Assembly (NCBI GenBank): GCA_037044905.1
Contig: JBAOKB010000024.1
Span: 868,001-932,000 of the forward strand
Origin: Hortaea werneckii
Lineage: Eukaryota; Ascomycota; Dothideomycetes; Mycosphaerellales; Teratosphaeriaceae
Reading direction: 5' to 3'
DNA: 64,000 nt
Position numbers and translations under genes: made by a program. Below, one piece after another: positions 28,965 through 38,735 of this stretch. Under the pieces are notes generated by a model. That model was given only the letters and a program-made list of their open reading frames with translations, was not told the DNA's origin and searched no databases. The stretch's first letter is position 1. Each line of letters opens with the position of its first letter.

Positions 28965-29020
28965 ACGCGTTGGACGACGCGATGTTGCTGCACAGACCAC
29001 ACTCTATTTCACTGGCGCGT
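28965..29020 (+). promoter_or_regulatory. MCB element cluster upstream of csm3
   Basis: A perfect MluI cell-cycle box ACGCGT lies at 28965-28970, with ACGCGA at 28977-28982 and GCGCGT at 29015-29020. They are 112-167 bp before the csm3 start in the 476 bp divergent promoter shared with THO subunit 1. The arrangement and distance resemble those at tof1 and POL1. Function is inferred from yeast MBF targets. Confidence 0.55.
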
Positions 29021-29329
29021 TTTCGCCGACGGCATCTCGCGAATCTTCCACCACTAATTGCGATACCTTACCGTATGCACTTCACTTATACTGACATCCA
29101 AGTTGGACCATCAATATCTACCAATGTTTTTCATTGCGCCGGAGTCATCATAATAGAAGTCCGTGCTTCTAGCATCGGGCTCTGGAAAGTGGATCGTCCG
29201 TAAAGGCACCGGTTGACATCTCGAAACCTTCTTGCATCGCCAATCGCGGCATCCACGACTCTTTTCTTCCTGGACCCGGGAGCCTTTCTCCCACCTTGAG
29301 GCGAATCTTCATATTAAGTTCGAGTCGAA

Positions 29330-31366
29330 ATGGCTGCCGGCTCAGCGGCTGAATTGCAGCCGGTGGCGCAAGTGACGCAAAGGCTCCAATCCCTCTTGGA
29401 GCATGCGAAAGATATCAAGCCGCAAGAGTCGATTGATCCTCCACTTCCAACTTCAGAGCTTCTACCGGGGATCGATGCTTTACACGATGATCTGGACTCG
29501 AAAGCGGATTCCAACTACAAATTGAATGTCGTGGAGACGGCAGCCCGTGGTATCTTCTACGACCAAATCAAGTCCACAGACATACATGACGCTGGATTCG
29601 TACGGATATGGAACCTCATCGACATTCTGGTTGTAGCTAGTGACAGAGGTTATGCTGCCGCCGAAGTACCCTGCTACTTCATCGAAGAGCTACTGGACAG
29701 TCAGACTACCATTGGTTGTCGAAAAGTGTTTGATTACCTGGAATCACGAAGAGAGCGGCTGGTGGCCAAAGATTTTCACAAGAAGAATCTCATCTTCTTG
29801 AGGTCATGCAACGAGCTGCTTCGCCGGCTGAGTAGAGCAGAGGATGCCATCTTCTGCGGCAGAGTGTTCTTCTTTCTCTTCCAAACGTTCCCATTGGGAG
29901 ACAAAAGTGCTGTCAATCTTCGCGGAGAGTATCACACCGAGAACATGACCAAATTCGACGTCAGTGAGCCGCCAGACGCCGAGGAGATGGAAGTGGACAA
30001 AAAGCCTGCTGAGGGCGATGATTCCAACAAGGCAGAGACCCCTCAGCCGCCAACTAAACCAGGAGGCAAGGCTACACCAGCTCGGCCACCTAAAAAGACG
30101 CCTGAGGAGGTTGTACTATCCAGCAGCGAGCTGTATCCAATATTTTGGCGGCTGCAGCAGGATTTCTCGCAGCCGACTCGCCTCTTTGCGAAGGATGACT
30201 TTGCAACTTTCAAGAAGGGTCTATCGCAGACTTTGGCAAAATTCAAGAAGACTCCTACTGTCGTCTCAGCGAAATCATCTGGAGACAGGCGTGGCGTGAA
30301 GCGGAAGTCTGGAGAAGACAACCCGGCAGAGGAAGCAGCGGATCATTTCGCTGACAACTACAATCCAAAATACTTAACAAGTCGAGATCTATTCGACCTT
30401 GAACTCAGCGATCTAGCTTTTCAGCGTCACATAATGGTCCAGGCACTGATTTTGATTGACTTTCTGCTCTCGTTGACCGAGCAAGCAAAGAAGAAGCTCA
30501 AAGACGTACGGGATAGTCCAAATCCCAACCGATCTGTGCTCTACGGCTTCACTCTCAGCCAAGAAGACGCAAAATGGGCTACAGACACCCGACAAACGAT
30601 CAATGACTATCTCATAAATAGTCCAGTCACCAACTCAGGGCGTTTCTACCATCGCATGGTTGAGACGATCCTCACGCGTGACAAGAATTGGGCTAGATGG
30701 AAGGCAGAAAACTGTCCGTCTATTGTACGAGATCCGGTATCTACCGAGGAGGAGTTGCAGGCTCGGCAGGGCGTGAAGAATGCGACTAGAGTGCGTCGAG
30801 TACCTTTGAGAACACCTGGGGCGATTGACCTCAGCTTTCTTGACGAGGGGCAAGGCGGAGGACTTGAGGCCTTGAAAGATCCAAGCAGATTTACTGCGCC
30901 ATCAGTCGAAGAACTCATTGAAGCTGTTCGCACTGATAAGCTGGATCTCGAAATGGCAATGGACGAGGACGAGAAGACAAGTCTGGAAAATTCGATCAGC
31001 AACAAGACATGGCGGGCGCTGCGACAGGTGAGAGCAAGCGACCTTAGTCTGCTGGATAAAGTCGACCCTGCAAAGAGCATCGAAGACGTGTTCCAGCCGC
31101 CACCTGAAGTCTCGTCGCTTCGTGATTCCAATGAGAATGTAGATGGCGAAGGGGGCGATGCAGCAGCGCCTGCTGTTACGGTCAGCGAAGATACTGGCGC
31201 TGCACAAGATGGAGCTGGCGCATCTGCAGAGCCAGCAGATGACCATATTGCCAATACAACGGGCGAAGGGACATCAGAATCGCAACCAATTGGTGGGGGC
31301 GCTGGATCGGAGGTTAGAGAAGACACGGAAGTGGCAAAGCCAGTGGACGACAATGTCCCCTCATAG
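29330..31366 (+). CDS. HPR1: THO complex subunit 1 (Hpr1/Thoc1)
   Basis: Subunit of the THO/TREX complex that couples transcription to mRNA packaging and nuclear export. A single intact 678-residue frame, no intron. The Thoc1 family region spans roughly residues 60-540, with FYDQIKSTDI, YFIEELLDSQTTIGCRKVFDYLE, FCGRVFFFLFQTFPLGDKS, LSDLAFQRHIMVQALILIDFL and YHRMVETILTRDKNWARWKAENC. A low-complexity insert rich in Pro, Lys and Glu lies near residues 215-260. The last 100 residues are acidic and disordered. The start ATG at 29330 follows stops in the same frame and precedes the conserved region. Unlike the genes to its left, it has no frame break. Confidence 0.9.
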   Translation: MAAGSAAELQPVAQVTQRLQSLLEHAKDIKPQESIDPPLPTSELLPGIDALHDDLDSKADSNYKLNVVETAARGIFYDQIKSTDIHDAGFVRIWNLIDILVVASDRGYAAAEVPCYFIEELLDSQTTIGCRKVFDYLESRRERLVAKDFHKKNLIFLRSCNELLRRLSRAEDAIFCGRVFFFLFQTFPLGDKSAVNLRGEYHTENMTKFDVSEPPDAEEMEVDKKPAEGDDSNKAETPQPPTKPGGKATPARPPKKTPEEVVLSSSELYPIFWRLQQDFSQPTRLFAKDDFATFKKGLSQTLAKFKKTPTVVSAKSSGDRRGVKRKSGEDNPAEEAADHFADNYNPKYLTSRDLFDLELSDLAFQRHIMVQALILIDFLLSLTEQAKKKLKDVRDSPNPNRSVLYGFTLSQEDAKWATDTRQTINDYLINSPVTNSGRFYHRMVETILTRDKNWARWKAENCPSIVRDPVSTEEELQARQGVKNATRVRRVPLRTPGAIDLSFLDEGQGGGLEALKDPSRFTAPSVEELIEAVRTDKLDLEMAMDEDEKTSLENSISNKTWRALRQVRASDLSLLDKVDPAKSIEDVFQPPPEVSSLRDSNENVDGEGGDAAAPAVTVSEDTGAAQDGAGASAEPADDHIANTTGEGTSESQPIGGGAGSEVREDTEVAKPVDDNVPS

Positions 31367-34300
31367 GTAGCCGCTGTCTTTTCGGGCGGTATGTATCAGA
31401 AACTCGCCACCATCATGTACGACCTTCACCTCTACGATCATCAGTATGCTTCGGAGGCGCCTAGTCCAGTCAAGCAGGCTGGCCTGCTTACGAATACAGA
31501 GGGTACCTAGGTAGTATACATCGCTCGGCTGAGCACCTTGCATAACAAGGCAGATGTTCATGCACGTCCGTGCTGAAGTCACTCGATTTTTTAATTTACC
31601 GGTGCAGTGGATTTTCAGGGCGCACCTCAGAATCGTCCGGTTGGCGGGCCGCGTACGCGTGGATGCTCTTAGGCCTCTCCCGTGCAGATGCGGTGATACC
31701 TTTGCTCACGTGGCTTTGCTTGAACGTCGGTTGATGCGTGTGGGCAGCGATGGTGATCCGGCGACACTGCAGTTCGCGTCTCCCCGGTCTCGTCAAAATT
31801 GTTCGGTTTTTGCAGTACAGCAGCACCTGGGAAGTCAAGAGAGACTGGTATATGCTTCATCCATGTAGCCACTTAGATTGCATACTGTTGACGTCGTCGA
31901 TGTCTCTTCCTCTATCTCGCGTACAGACTTCGAACAGGTGTCCGTGCATGGCGGAAATTTTAGGCCAACCTTGCTGCGAGCGTTAGGTACCTGCCTAGTC
32001 GTCCTCTAATGCATTGGCCGTACCAGCATCATTATTCTTCCCCCTTCCGAATAGCTGACGCCATCCGTGCCGGTGCTGGATGCTGCTCGTGCTTCCGTTT
32101 CAGCCGTCAACGCTTACTGGAACAATGCCATCGTGGCAAACGGTGGGATGCACCACCATTTGGCTCGTTTCAGGCTCGCAGCCGAGCGAGATGGCAGATC
32201 CCTGCCGAAGATCAAACTACAACGATGCGCCTCAAATTTCCGTCTCCCATAGTCTGTACGGGATGCGGTAAGTATTGCTGAGCCTGGATCATGCGTGCGG
32301 CCGCATTTGGTTTGCTTCATCATGGGCAGAAGTTGGACGGCACTACGGGGATGTCGCTCGTCGCCAGCACTACGAAAGCAGCTACTGCACCACCCCATCC
32401 CCACCGATGGACATGGCGGCCACCCATCTTCGCCTTGGATGGAAGCGATAGCCACGTGAGGTGCGCCGTCGTTCACGCGCCAACCTGTCAATCGCCCAAT
32501 CGCACCGCTGATCAATGCGACACTGCGAGGTTGACGACTTTAGGGATCCGGGACGGAGAAAGTCAGTGCCCTTGGTCGATCATGAAGCACTCCACTCCTT
32601 GGATCCACGACACAGGGGCATGGCACTGAGAGACCGCCTTGGCATGCGTCTTTGTAAACAACTACCGGCATCGCATGCAGACACATGAGCCATGGCTCTG
32701 AAAGCGCTTCCTCCTGCTACGCTTAGCACCGCCCAATATTGCCATAGTCTGACACAGGAACCACCAAGTGACGATTGTGGCTATCAAAATAGAGACGAGG
32801 CTAGAGTGTCCGTACGGTCCGCACCGTATAGGCAGTAGCCGATCTTTGATGTGCGAGATCTCAGACATGAATGCTCCGAAGCTTGAAAGGGCACGGTAAC
32901 TTTCGATCTCTCCCGCCCGATATTGCATTGCGCGCGCCCGCAGACGCTCATTAGATGTTGTACTGTGAGCGCCCGTGCGACCGAGGCAGGGGCTGGAACC
33001 GGCATCCGCAACCAGCCAGGCCAGTGGCGGGCTTTGCTAGCGACCTCGAGTTACAGGGCACAACGCGAGATGAACCAGGCGCCCATTCGCAAAAGATCAG
33101 TAAATTCTCCGCCCTCGCTAAGGACGGAACGAGCCAATTCCAGCAGGTCTGTGGGTCACGCTCACTCCCTACTCAGCTTCCCACGTCTCAGGTCTCTTCG
33201 ACAGCACCAGAACCCTTATATGCAAGCGGTTGTTTATCGCGCCTAAACACCCAGAGGCCTGCAGGCTTTTTGGGCAGTTGACAGTCACAAGTCCCCGCAG
33301 AGACCCTTGTTCGAGGCAACTCAATCCTTGCTAGCAAGATCAGAGCTCAACGGCAGGCTACTCAGCCAACCAAAGGAGATTGGCGTCTTTTGTGACTGGG
33401 TAATGCTCCGAGCATACCCTACCGGCTCCATCGGCGTTCATTGCATTCTCTTGCCCTGTGGGAGGGGCTTGACCCGCTCTACTGTATGCTTTACCACGTT
33501 CAGATCGTTTCAATAACCTGGCAGTCATCGGCGCGATGACGGCTCGTCCTTTACAGTCGTAGCATTGGCCATCTGGAAGTACAGTCTCGATCTTTATAGT
33601 TCACCCAGTCTTCGCTTGCGTTGCCCTCTGTGGATTTTTCCGGTCACTCACCTTTCTCACCACCCCTCATTATTGAACCCATCGGCTACTCTGGAAGAGC
33701 CCTTTTTGAAATCGTTATTACTTGTACGCTGCACTTGTCCCTGGCATCCAAGATTTTTCAGGATTGTGCAGTAAACTGACCGCTGCCCAATAGCGCAAAA
33801 CTATATTAGGCCAATCAATTTTCCATCTATCTGCTTCGAAGCCTTCAGGAATAGCCGAACTTATTTCATGAACGCGGCTTTCATTGGCCGATATCTCGAC
33901 CATACTTGCCATTGCCGCTCTCTCCTCTGGACTAGCCAACGCTGTCCATTGTCGACAGTGTAGTGTTGGCCCACAGGATCTACGCGTGAGGAGTTTCTGA
34001 CGCAATAGCTCAAGAAGCTTCATTTCACGAGTAGACGGCCATTGCCCTGGCGCGCAAGGTCGTTCCCCTACACTAGGCGGTTGCTATTTGCGGCGAACCA
34101 CAGAGGGCACAGGAATACATCTTATCTTTGACGCCTTTGCCTGGGACTCCGCACCGTTCACAACGTTGTGCCCTTGAGCAGAAGACTTTGCGGCCCCTAG
34201 CAGCCTTTACCCGGGTCCGCGGACGACCCATTCTCTTCACAGCGTCTGGCACGACCAGCCCGAACGTTCATCGGCATTACCTTCTTTTTCGCAGCATTCG

Positions 34301-34575
34301 AAAGCGCCGTGGAGCGCGCATTACATTCCTTTCACGATTCGCAGGTCGACAAACAGGGTGACTGGTTCTCACTCCTGCCGTTCAGTGCTTCTCCATCGAT
34401 CCTGGGGCAGAAGAGAGGGTTCACTAGGCGACCTTATCTCAGCAGACGATTCGACATCTTGTCCGTGGTGTCTTGCATGATTGGCACCGTTTCCACAAAA
34501 GCGCAGCTTTTGTAACGTGAAGACGGCTGGTCCTAAGGACGGCGCACGCACGAAATTTCAAGCTCAAAGCTGCCA
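31367..34575. other. 3.2 kb stretch without a convincing gene, upstream of the homeobox gene
   Basis: Only short overlapping open frames are present and none resembles a known domain. It may be a long promoter and 5' leader of the homeobox gene, which is common for fungal developmental regulators, or it may hold a non-coding transcript. Two minus-strand frames at 33718-34023 and 34073-34231 are the only ones that look faintly protein-like. No repeats or transposon ends were seen. Confidence 0.5.
34073..34231 (-). CDS. Possible small zinc-ribbon-like protein, 52 residues
   Basis: Starts MGRPRTRVKAARGRKVFC, then CERCGVPGKGVKDKMYSCALCG, two CxxC pairs 15 residues apart as in zinc ribbons. The GRPR start resembles an AT-hook. 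It stops at 34073. A second open frame (33718-34023) follows on the same strand and could be a later exon, but I could not place a convincing intron. No family recognised; it may be a remnant or chance. Confidence 0.25.
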   Translation of the reverse strand: MGRPRTRVKAARGRKVFCSRAQRCERCGVPGKGVKDKMYSCALCGSPQIATA

Positions 34576-36504
34576 ATGTTCACCGAGAAGCTTTTCGAGC
34601 CATTGTCGCCGCCTACGTCTCCGCGTATGTCCGACACAGGTGCAGATACTCGCACTTACCACTGGCAGCATCCATCTGCGACCGAAAACCGTGGGGCTTC
34701 GCCAACAAGAGGTATTGGCTCAGACGAGCAAAAGCTTCCTCATCAGGTTTTGCGCCCTCCGCTTCGGTCGCATAGGAGTTTCCCCTATTCGCTGGGTCCC
34801 TCTAGTCGTCTTCAGCACGAGGTTCCACAAGAGCAGGCCGGCGACTATGCACTGTCGGATTTTAGAGACCAAGACTTATCTCAAAGGCCGCAGCCAACAG
34901 CGTCTTCCGTCCTAAAACCGGCCACATATGGTGGATCAGCACCCAACAGCCCCGAAAGGCGCCTGACGCCTCACTCGCCGGAAGATTCGAGCGGTGAGCA
35001 GCAAGGAGACGCAGACGAAATGGATTATGAGGAGCCAGAGCAAGGCGAAGACGATAACAAGCCTCCCATGACCGCTGCAGAGCTTCGTGCTCAAAAACGG
35101 AAGATGAAGAGGTTTAGGTGAGAATGCTCAGTAACTTGTTGTGAAAGTCGAGAGGAAAATGGCTGACACATTGTCAGATTGACGCACAATCAAACACGTT
35201 TCCTCATGAGCGAATTCGCGCGGCAGCCTCATCCTGACTCGGCTCACCGAGAGAGGCTTTCGCGAGAAATCCCTGGTCTAAGCCCACGTCAGGTACAAGT
35301 GTGGTTCCAGAACAGGTGGGTAGTTTTGAGACAAGCCTGCAAGCTGCCGCTGCTAATATATCTCTCCAGGAGGGCAAAACTAAAGCGACTAACGACGGAC
35401 GACCGGGAACGAATGATGAGATCGAGGGCGCTTCCGGCTGATTTTGATATGACTCAAGCATTACATTCACCATTTGGCGCTGCATCGCAGCAAGCCGTGG
35501 GCACACCAATGCCTTCGCCTGGAGGCTATTTTGGCCAGCCAGAGGGTGTACGCCCTTTGACTTTGGACACTCTTCGTCGAGTTCCTGATTTCGACACGTA
35601 TGGACATCAGCAGTACATAAGCCCAACCGGCGTTACACCTGCACTCGGGGCCTTCAACTTTACGCCGCCCCAGTCAGCAACAGATACGATGTCTCCGTCA
35701 TCTGCTGCTAGCAACTTCACCTTTCAAAACCATGAAAGCCCAAGATGGCCTCCATTTGGCATGGCTGTGGGTTCGCATCCTAACTATCCGACATCTAACT
35801 CTCAGTTGAGCAGGCCATATCTGCACGAGCGCCTTAATCGAGGTGTTGGCGAGCAGACCGGGTCGCCTCTGCGCACCAGCGTGTCGTACTCTAACTTGCA
35901 GTCGACTATGCAGCCTTTGAATCAGCCGCAAGAGAGAGCGGCGTCTTTGACTGACCCATACTTTTTCCAAGCACGACCGCAAAGAAGCTTCACTGGACCG
36001 GCCGGAGGACCACCTGGTCCCTATGGACTTGGATTCTCCTGTAAGTCTCCAATCACAGATCTGGGACATGTTTCAACGCTGACAAGGGCAGACAATTCGT
36101 CTTCTCAATCTGGCAGCGAACAGCAGCAACCGTATGCGACCCCAAGTTCTGGTGCATCTTCCTCCCCCAGCATCCCCGATTATCGTAGGACTAGCAGTCA
36201 CCTTGCTGGGCCGCCAATCGCAGGCTACCCACAGTTTAGCACCTCGCCGTACGCAGCCACACAAGCTTCTCAGTATCCAAGCTACACTCAATACGCGGGC
36301 CAAACTTATCCAAACCAGTACCAACAACAAACACAACGCCAGTACTCGCAGAGCTTTTCGGGCCAGACATCGCCGCAGACGCAGTATGGCACGGTCACCG
36401 GTCAGCGTCAGAACTACGGCCAAATCACAATGGCGGATCAGCAGGAGCAGGGGAATGGGAACAGCGTGGAAGGCGGCGCAGCGCTGCCACCTTCATACGA
36501 GTAA
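34576..36504 (+). CDS. Homeobox transcription factor
   Basis: Nuclear DNA-binding protein of 587 residues over four exons. Introns: 35118-35177, 35316-35369 and 36041-36091; the last two keep frame if unspliced, so they must be recognised from GT-AG sites and homology. The homeodomain (about residues 172-235) reads KRKMKRFRLTHNQTRFL, then LSREIPGLSPRQVQVWFQNRRAKLKR, with the canonical WFQNRR recognition helix split by intron 2. A conserved fungal extension DDRERMMRSRALPADFD follows. The N-terminus is Ser/Pro-rich with an acidic stretch at about residues 135-165, and the C-terminal half is Gln, Ser, Tyr and Pro-rich, as in activation domains. The target genes are unknown; relatives in other ascomycetes act in development and conidiation. 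Confidence 0.88.
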
Positions 36505-37635
36505 AAAGGTCGCTGAAAGACCGAGCGACTAGAAAACCTCAATTGCGGTCGCCGGACAGACGAACAGTCGGACGAGACCGTCTCTGAAGAATCTCGAGGC
36601 TCGCTTTTTCTTCTTTCGATTCGGAGCCACAACCTTTATTTTAACATTCAGCACACACACACACACTTGTAGGCGGGAAAGCAAGGCACGGTTTTTGCAC
36701 TTTTGGAGGTGTTCAAAATTCAAAAGAAAAATGGGAGCGCTTCTACGTCCAGCTTTGTATCTACTGGGTCTCTCAGTGTTGTTTCCTACTGGGGACCGCT
36801 AGCGGATATCTCTCTTCTCTTCCCTTCTCCCTCCCCTTCTCTCTCTCTCTCTCTACGAAAAACTCGGAATTCAATCCCCTTTCAAACAGACCATCGGAGT
36901 CCGCCGAAGCTTTAGTCTGGATTGGCGGTGCCTCCTTGAAAGCCCATTACCGTACAATCTAGTAACAACCATGTTCCCGTCTGATTGTCCTCGATGCCCA
37001 AAGGCGGTTCCCCCCATAAAACATCCTGGCAGATGCTGGCACGAGTCTGGAACGCGGTATCTGTGCGTACCTCGGCCCCCTTCCTCCCACCCTCCGGTGA
37101 TCGGACTCGAAATGGCACAAAGCTAAGACCTTCTCTACCCTCGTGTGGTTCCATCGAATGTGAACCACGTTGGCGGGACTTGCCGGTGCCTGCATGAAAG
37201 TATCACGCAACGCACCCAACGTCGCGCGTGTCCGCCATCCCGGGGCCGGACGATTTGGCACTGAATCGTGGGAAGAAAAAAGCTAAGATCGCAGGGTCGG
37301 TTTTTCCCTTTTTCGGGAAGGGGGGGACGTGTCACATTGGCTCTTTTTTTGAGTGACAGGCCTGTTTGACGTGTTTCACCACAACACCGAACCCGGGAAG
37401 TCCGTGATACCTTGTTATAAGGTTGATAGGGTTTTTGCCTGAATGGGGGGATTTTGGGAAGGGACGGGTAAGGTTCCTTCTAGCGCGTTTCGCGAAGACG
37501 CTATGGAAACCGTGGGAGGAATGGAATCTGCCGCGTTCGCAGGTGGTAATACACCTGTTATTGGTACAAAGTATATCTGTACTAGGTAGGAAAAGGACTG
37601 TATAGCAGTTCATGGAAAGATTGGTTGTCTCTTCC

Positions 37636-37660
37636 TTTTTTTTTTTTTTTTTTTTTTTTT
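37636..37660 (+). repeat. T25 homopolymer
   Basis: 25 consecutive T on the plus strand. On the minus strand it produces a poly-lysine run in a spurious 259-residue frame. Exact length is likely to be unreliable in any assembly. Confidence 0.9.
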
Positions 37661-38060
37661 GTGTCCTGATACAGTGGGTCAGTGGAAGGACGAGGCCAGG
37701 ATGAAGCAACGGAAAGTTCAAGTGGTTCGTGTGAGCGAACAGAAGCGAACAAGGAATTGTCGGCGTCTGCCGCAGCAGCCTCTCCTTCTTAGCAATTGGT
37801 CTTCTGTACAATGTCTCGACCATCATGTCCCTTGTACTGTAACAGTGGTTGGGAATACAGGAGGCGAAAGCTGCTAGCGAAGAGGTCTGAGAGACGCATA
37901 GATGAGGCCTGTCGCGTATAGACATTAACAGCTTCGCTAAAGCAAGATTGCGTTGGATGGAGGGTCTGCTTCCCTGGTCAGGAGGTACAGTACAGTAGGT
38001 AGGCAAGGTACTGTGGGAACAAAGACGTGCTTGAACGGGAACAATCGCAAGTGAACCTTG

Positions 38061-38083
38061 GAATGAATGAATGAGTGAATGAA
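38061..38083 (+). repeat. GAAT tetranucleotide repeat
   Basis: About five to six imperfect GAAT units, with scattered further copies up to 38120. A simple repeat in the spacer before eIF4G. Confidence 0.8.
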
Positions 38084-38735
38084 CAAGTAATTGGATGAAT
38101 GATTCCATCAATGAATGAAAGAGGGGGATGCTTCAAATCGATTCAAACCATAGTGAATAGTTGAACAGTCACTCATCAATTCGAGGCAATCTTGCAGTGA
38201 AAAGACTCGGGAGCTGCAGCTGGATCGAGGGCTTAGGCGTCGGGTCAACACGAGCGACGGTCGACGGGCGACGGGCGACGGGATGGCAGCCTCAGGCCCG
38301 AACAAATTTCCTCGCCTGGAGTGATCCGCAACGAAATCTCCTGCGCTGCCACCAAGTTGTGAAAATCATCAACCTCCCAGAAGTCACCTTCTGTCGCGTG
38401 TCCTCTACATCCTAGACGGACACTGCTTCTTTTCGCTGATTGCTCTCCTCGCGCTGTACTCGACGCAGGAGGCATCATCGCACCGGCACTGCCACGGCAC
38501 GTCACCGTTGTCTCGGTCACGTCCAGCTGCCGCCCCTTCATTCGCTCCCCTCGAGAGTGATCTCCGCTCCATCGCGACAAGGCTGTCTTTCTTCTAAGAC
38601 GCCTTCCAAGTTCGTCACCGGGATCTTCCCCCTCCCCCCTCCGAGGCACCGAGTCCACTTCGCCGCCTCCCGTCGTGTGATTGACCGAAGAAACTGCGAT
38701 CCATCACCTGCCCACCCACCCCGGCCGATTCTCTA

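Larger units (their letters stand above)
36505..38735. other. 2.2 kb spacer between homeobox and eIF4G genes, rich in simple repeats
   Basis: No convincing gene. It contains (CA)7 at 36652-36666, (CT)8 at 36839-36854, a T25 run at 37636-37660, GAAT repeats at 38061-38083 and four GCGACGG units at 38254-38282. The pyrimidine-rich stretch just before 38736 looks like the eIF4G promoter and 5' leader. Confidence 0.6.

Noticed and set aside
33718..34023. 101-residue minus-strand frame as an independent gene
   Set aside because: No domain recognised; at best a second exon of the 34073-34231 candidate, for which I could not place reliable splice sites.
37332..38111. 259-residue minus-strand frame
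   Set aside because: It depends on the T25 run read as poly-lysine, has no domain and lies in a repeat-rich spacer.
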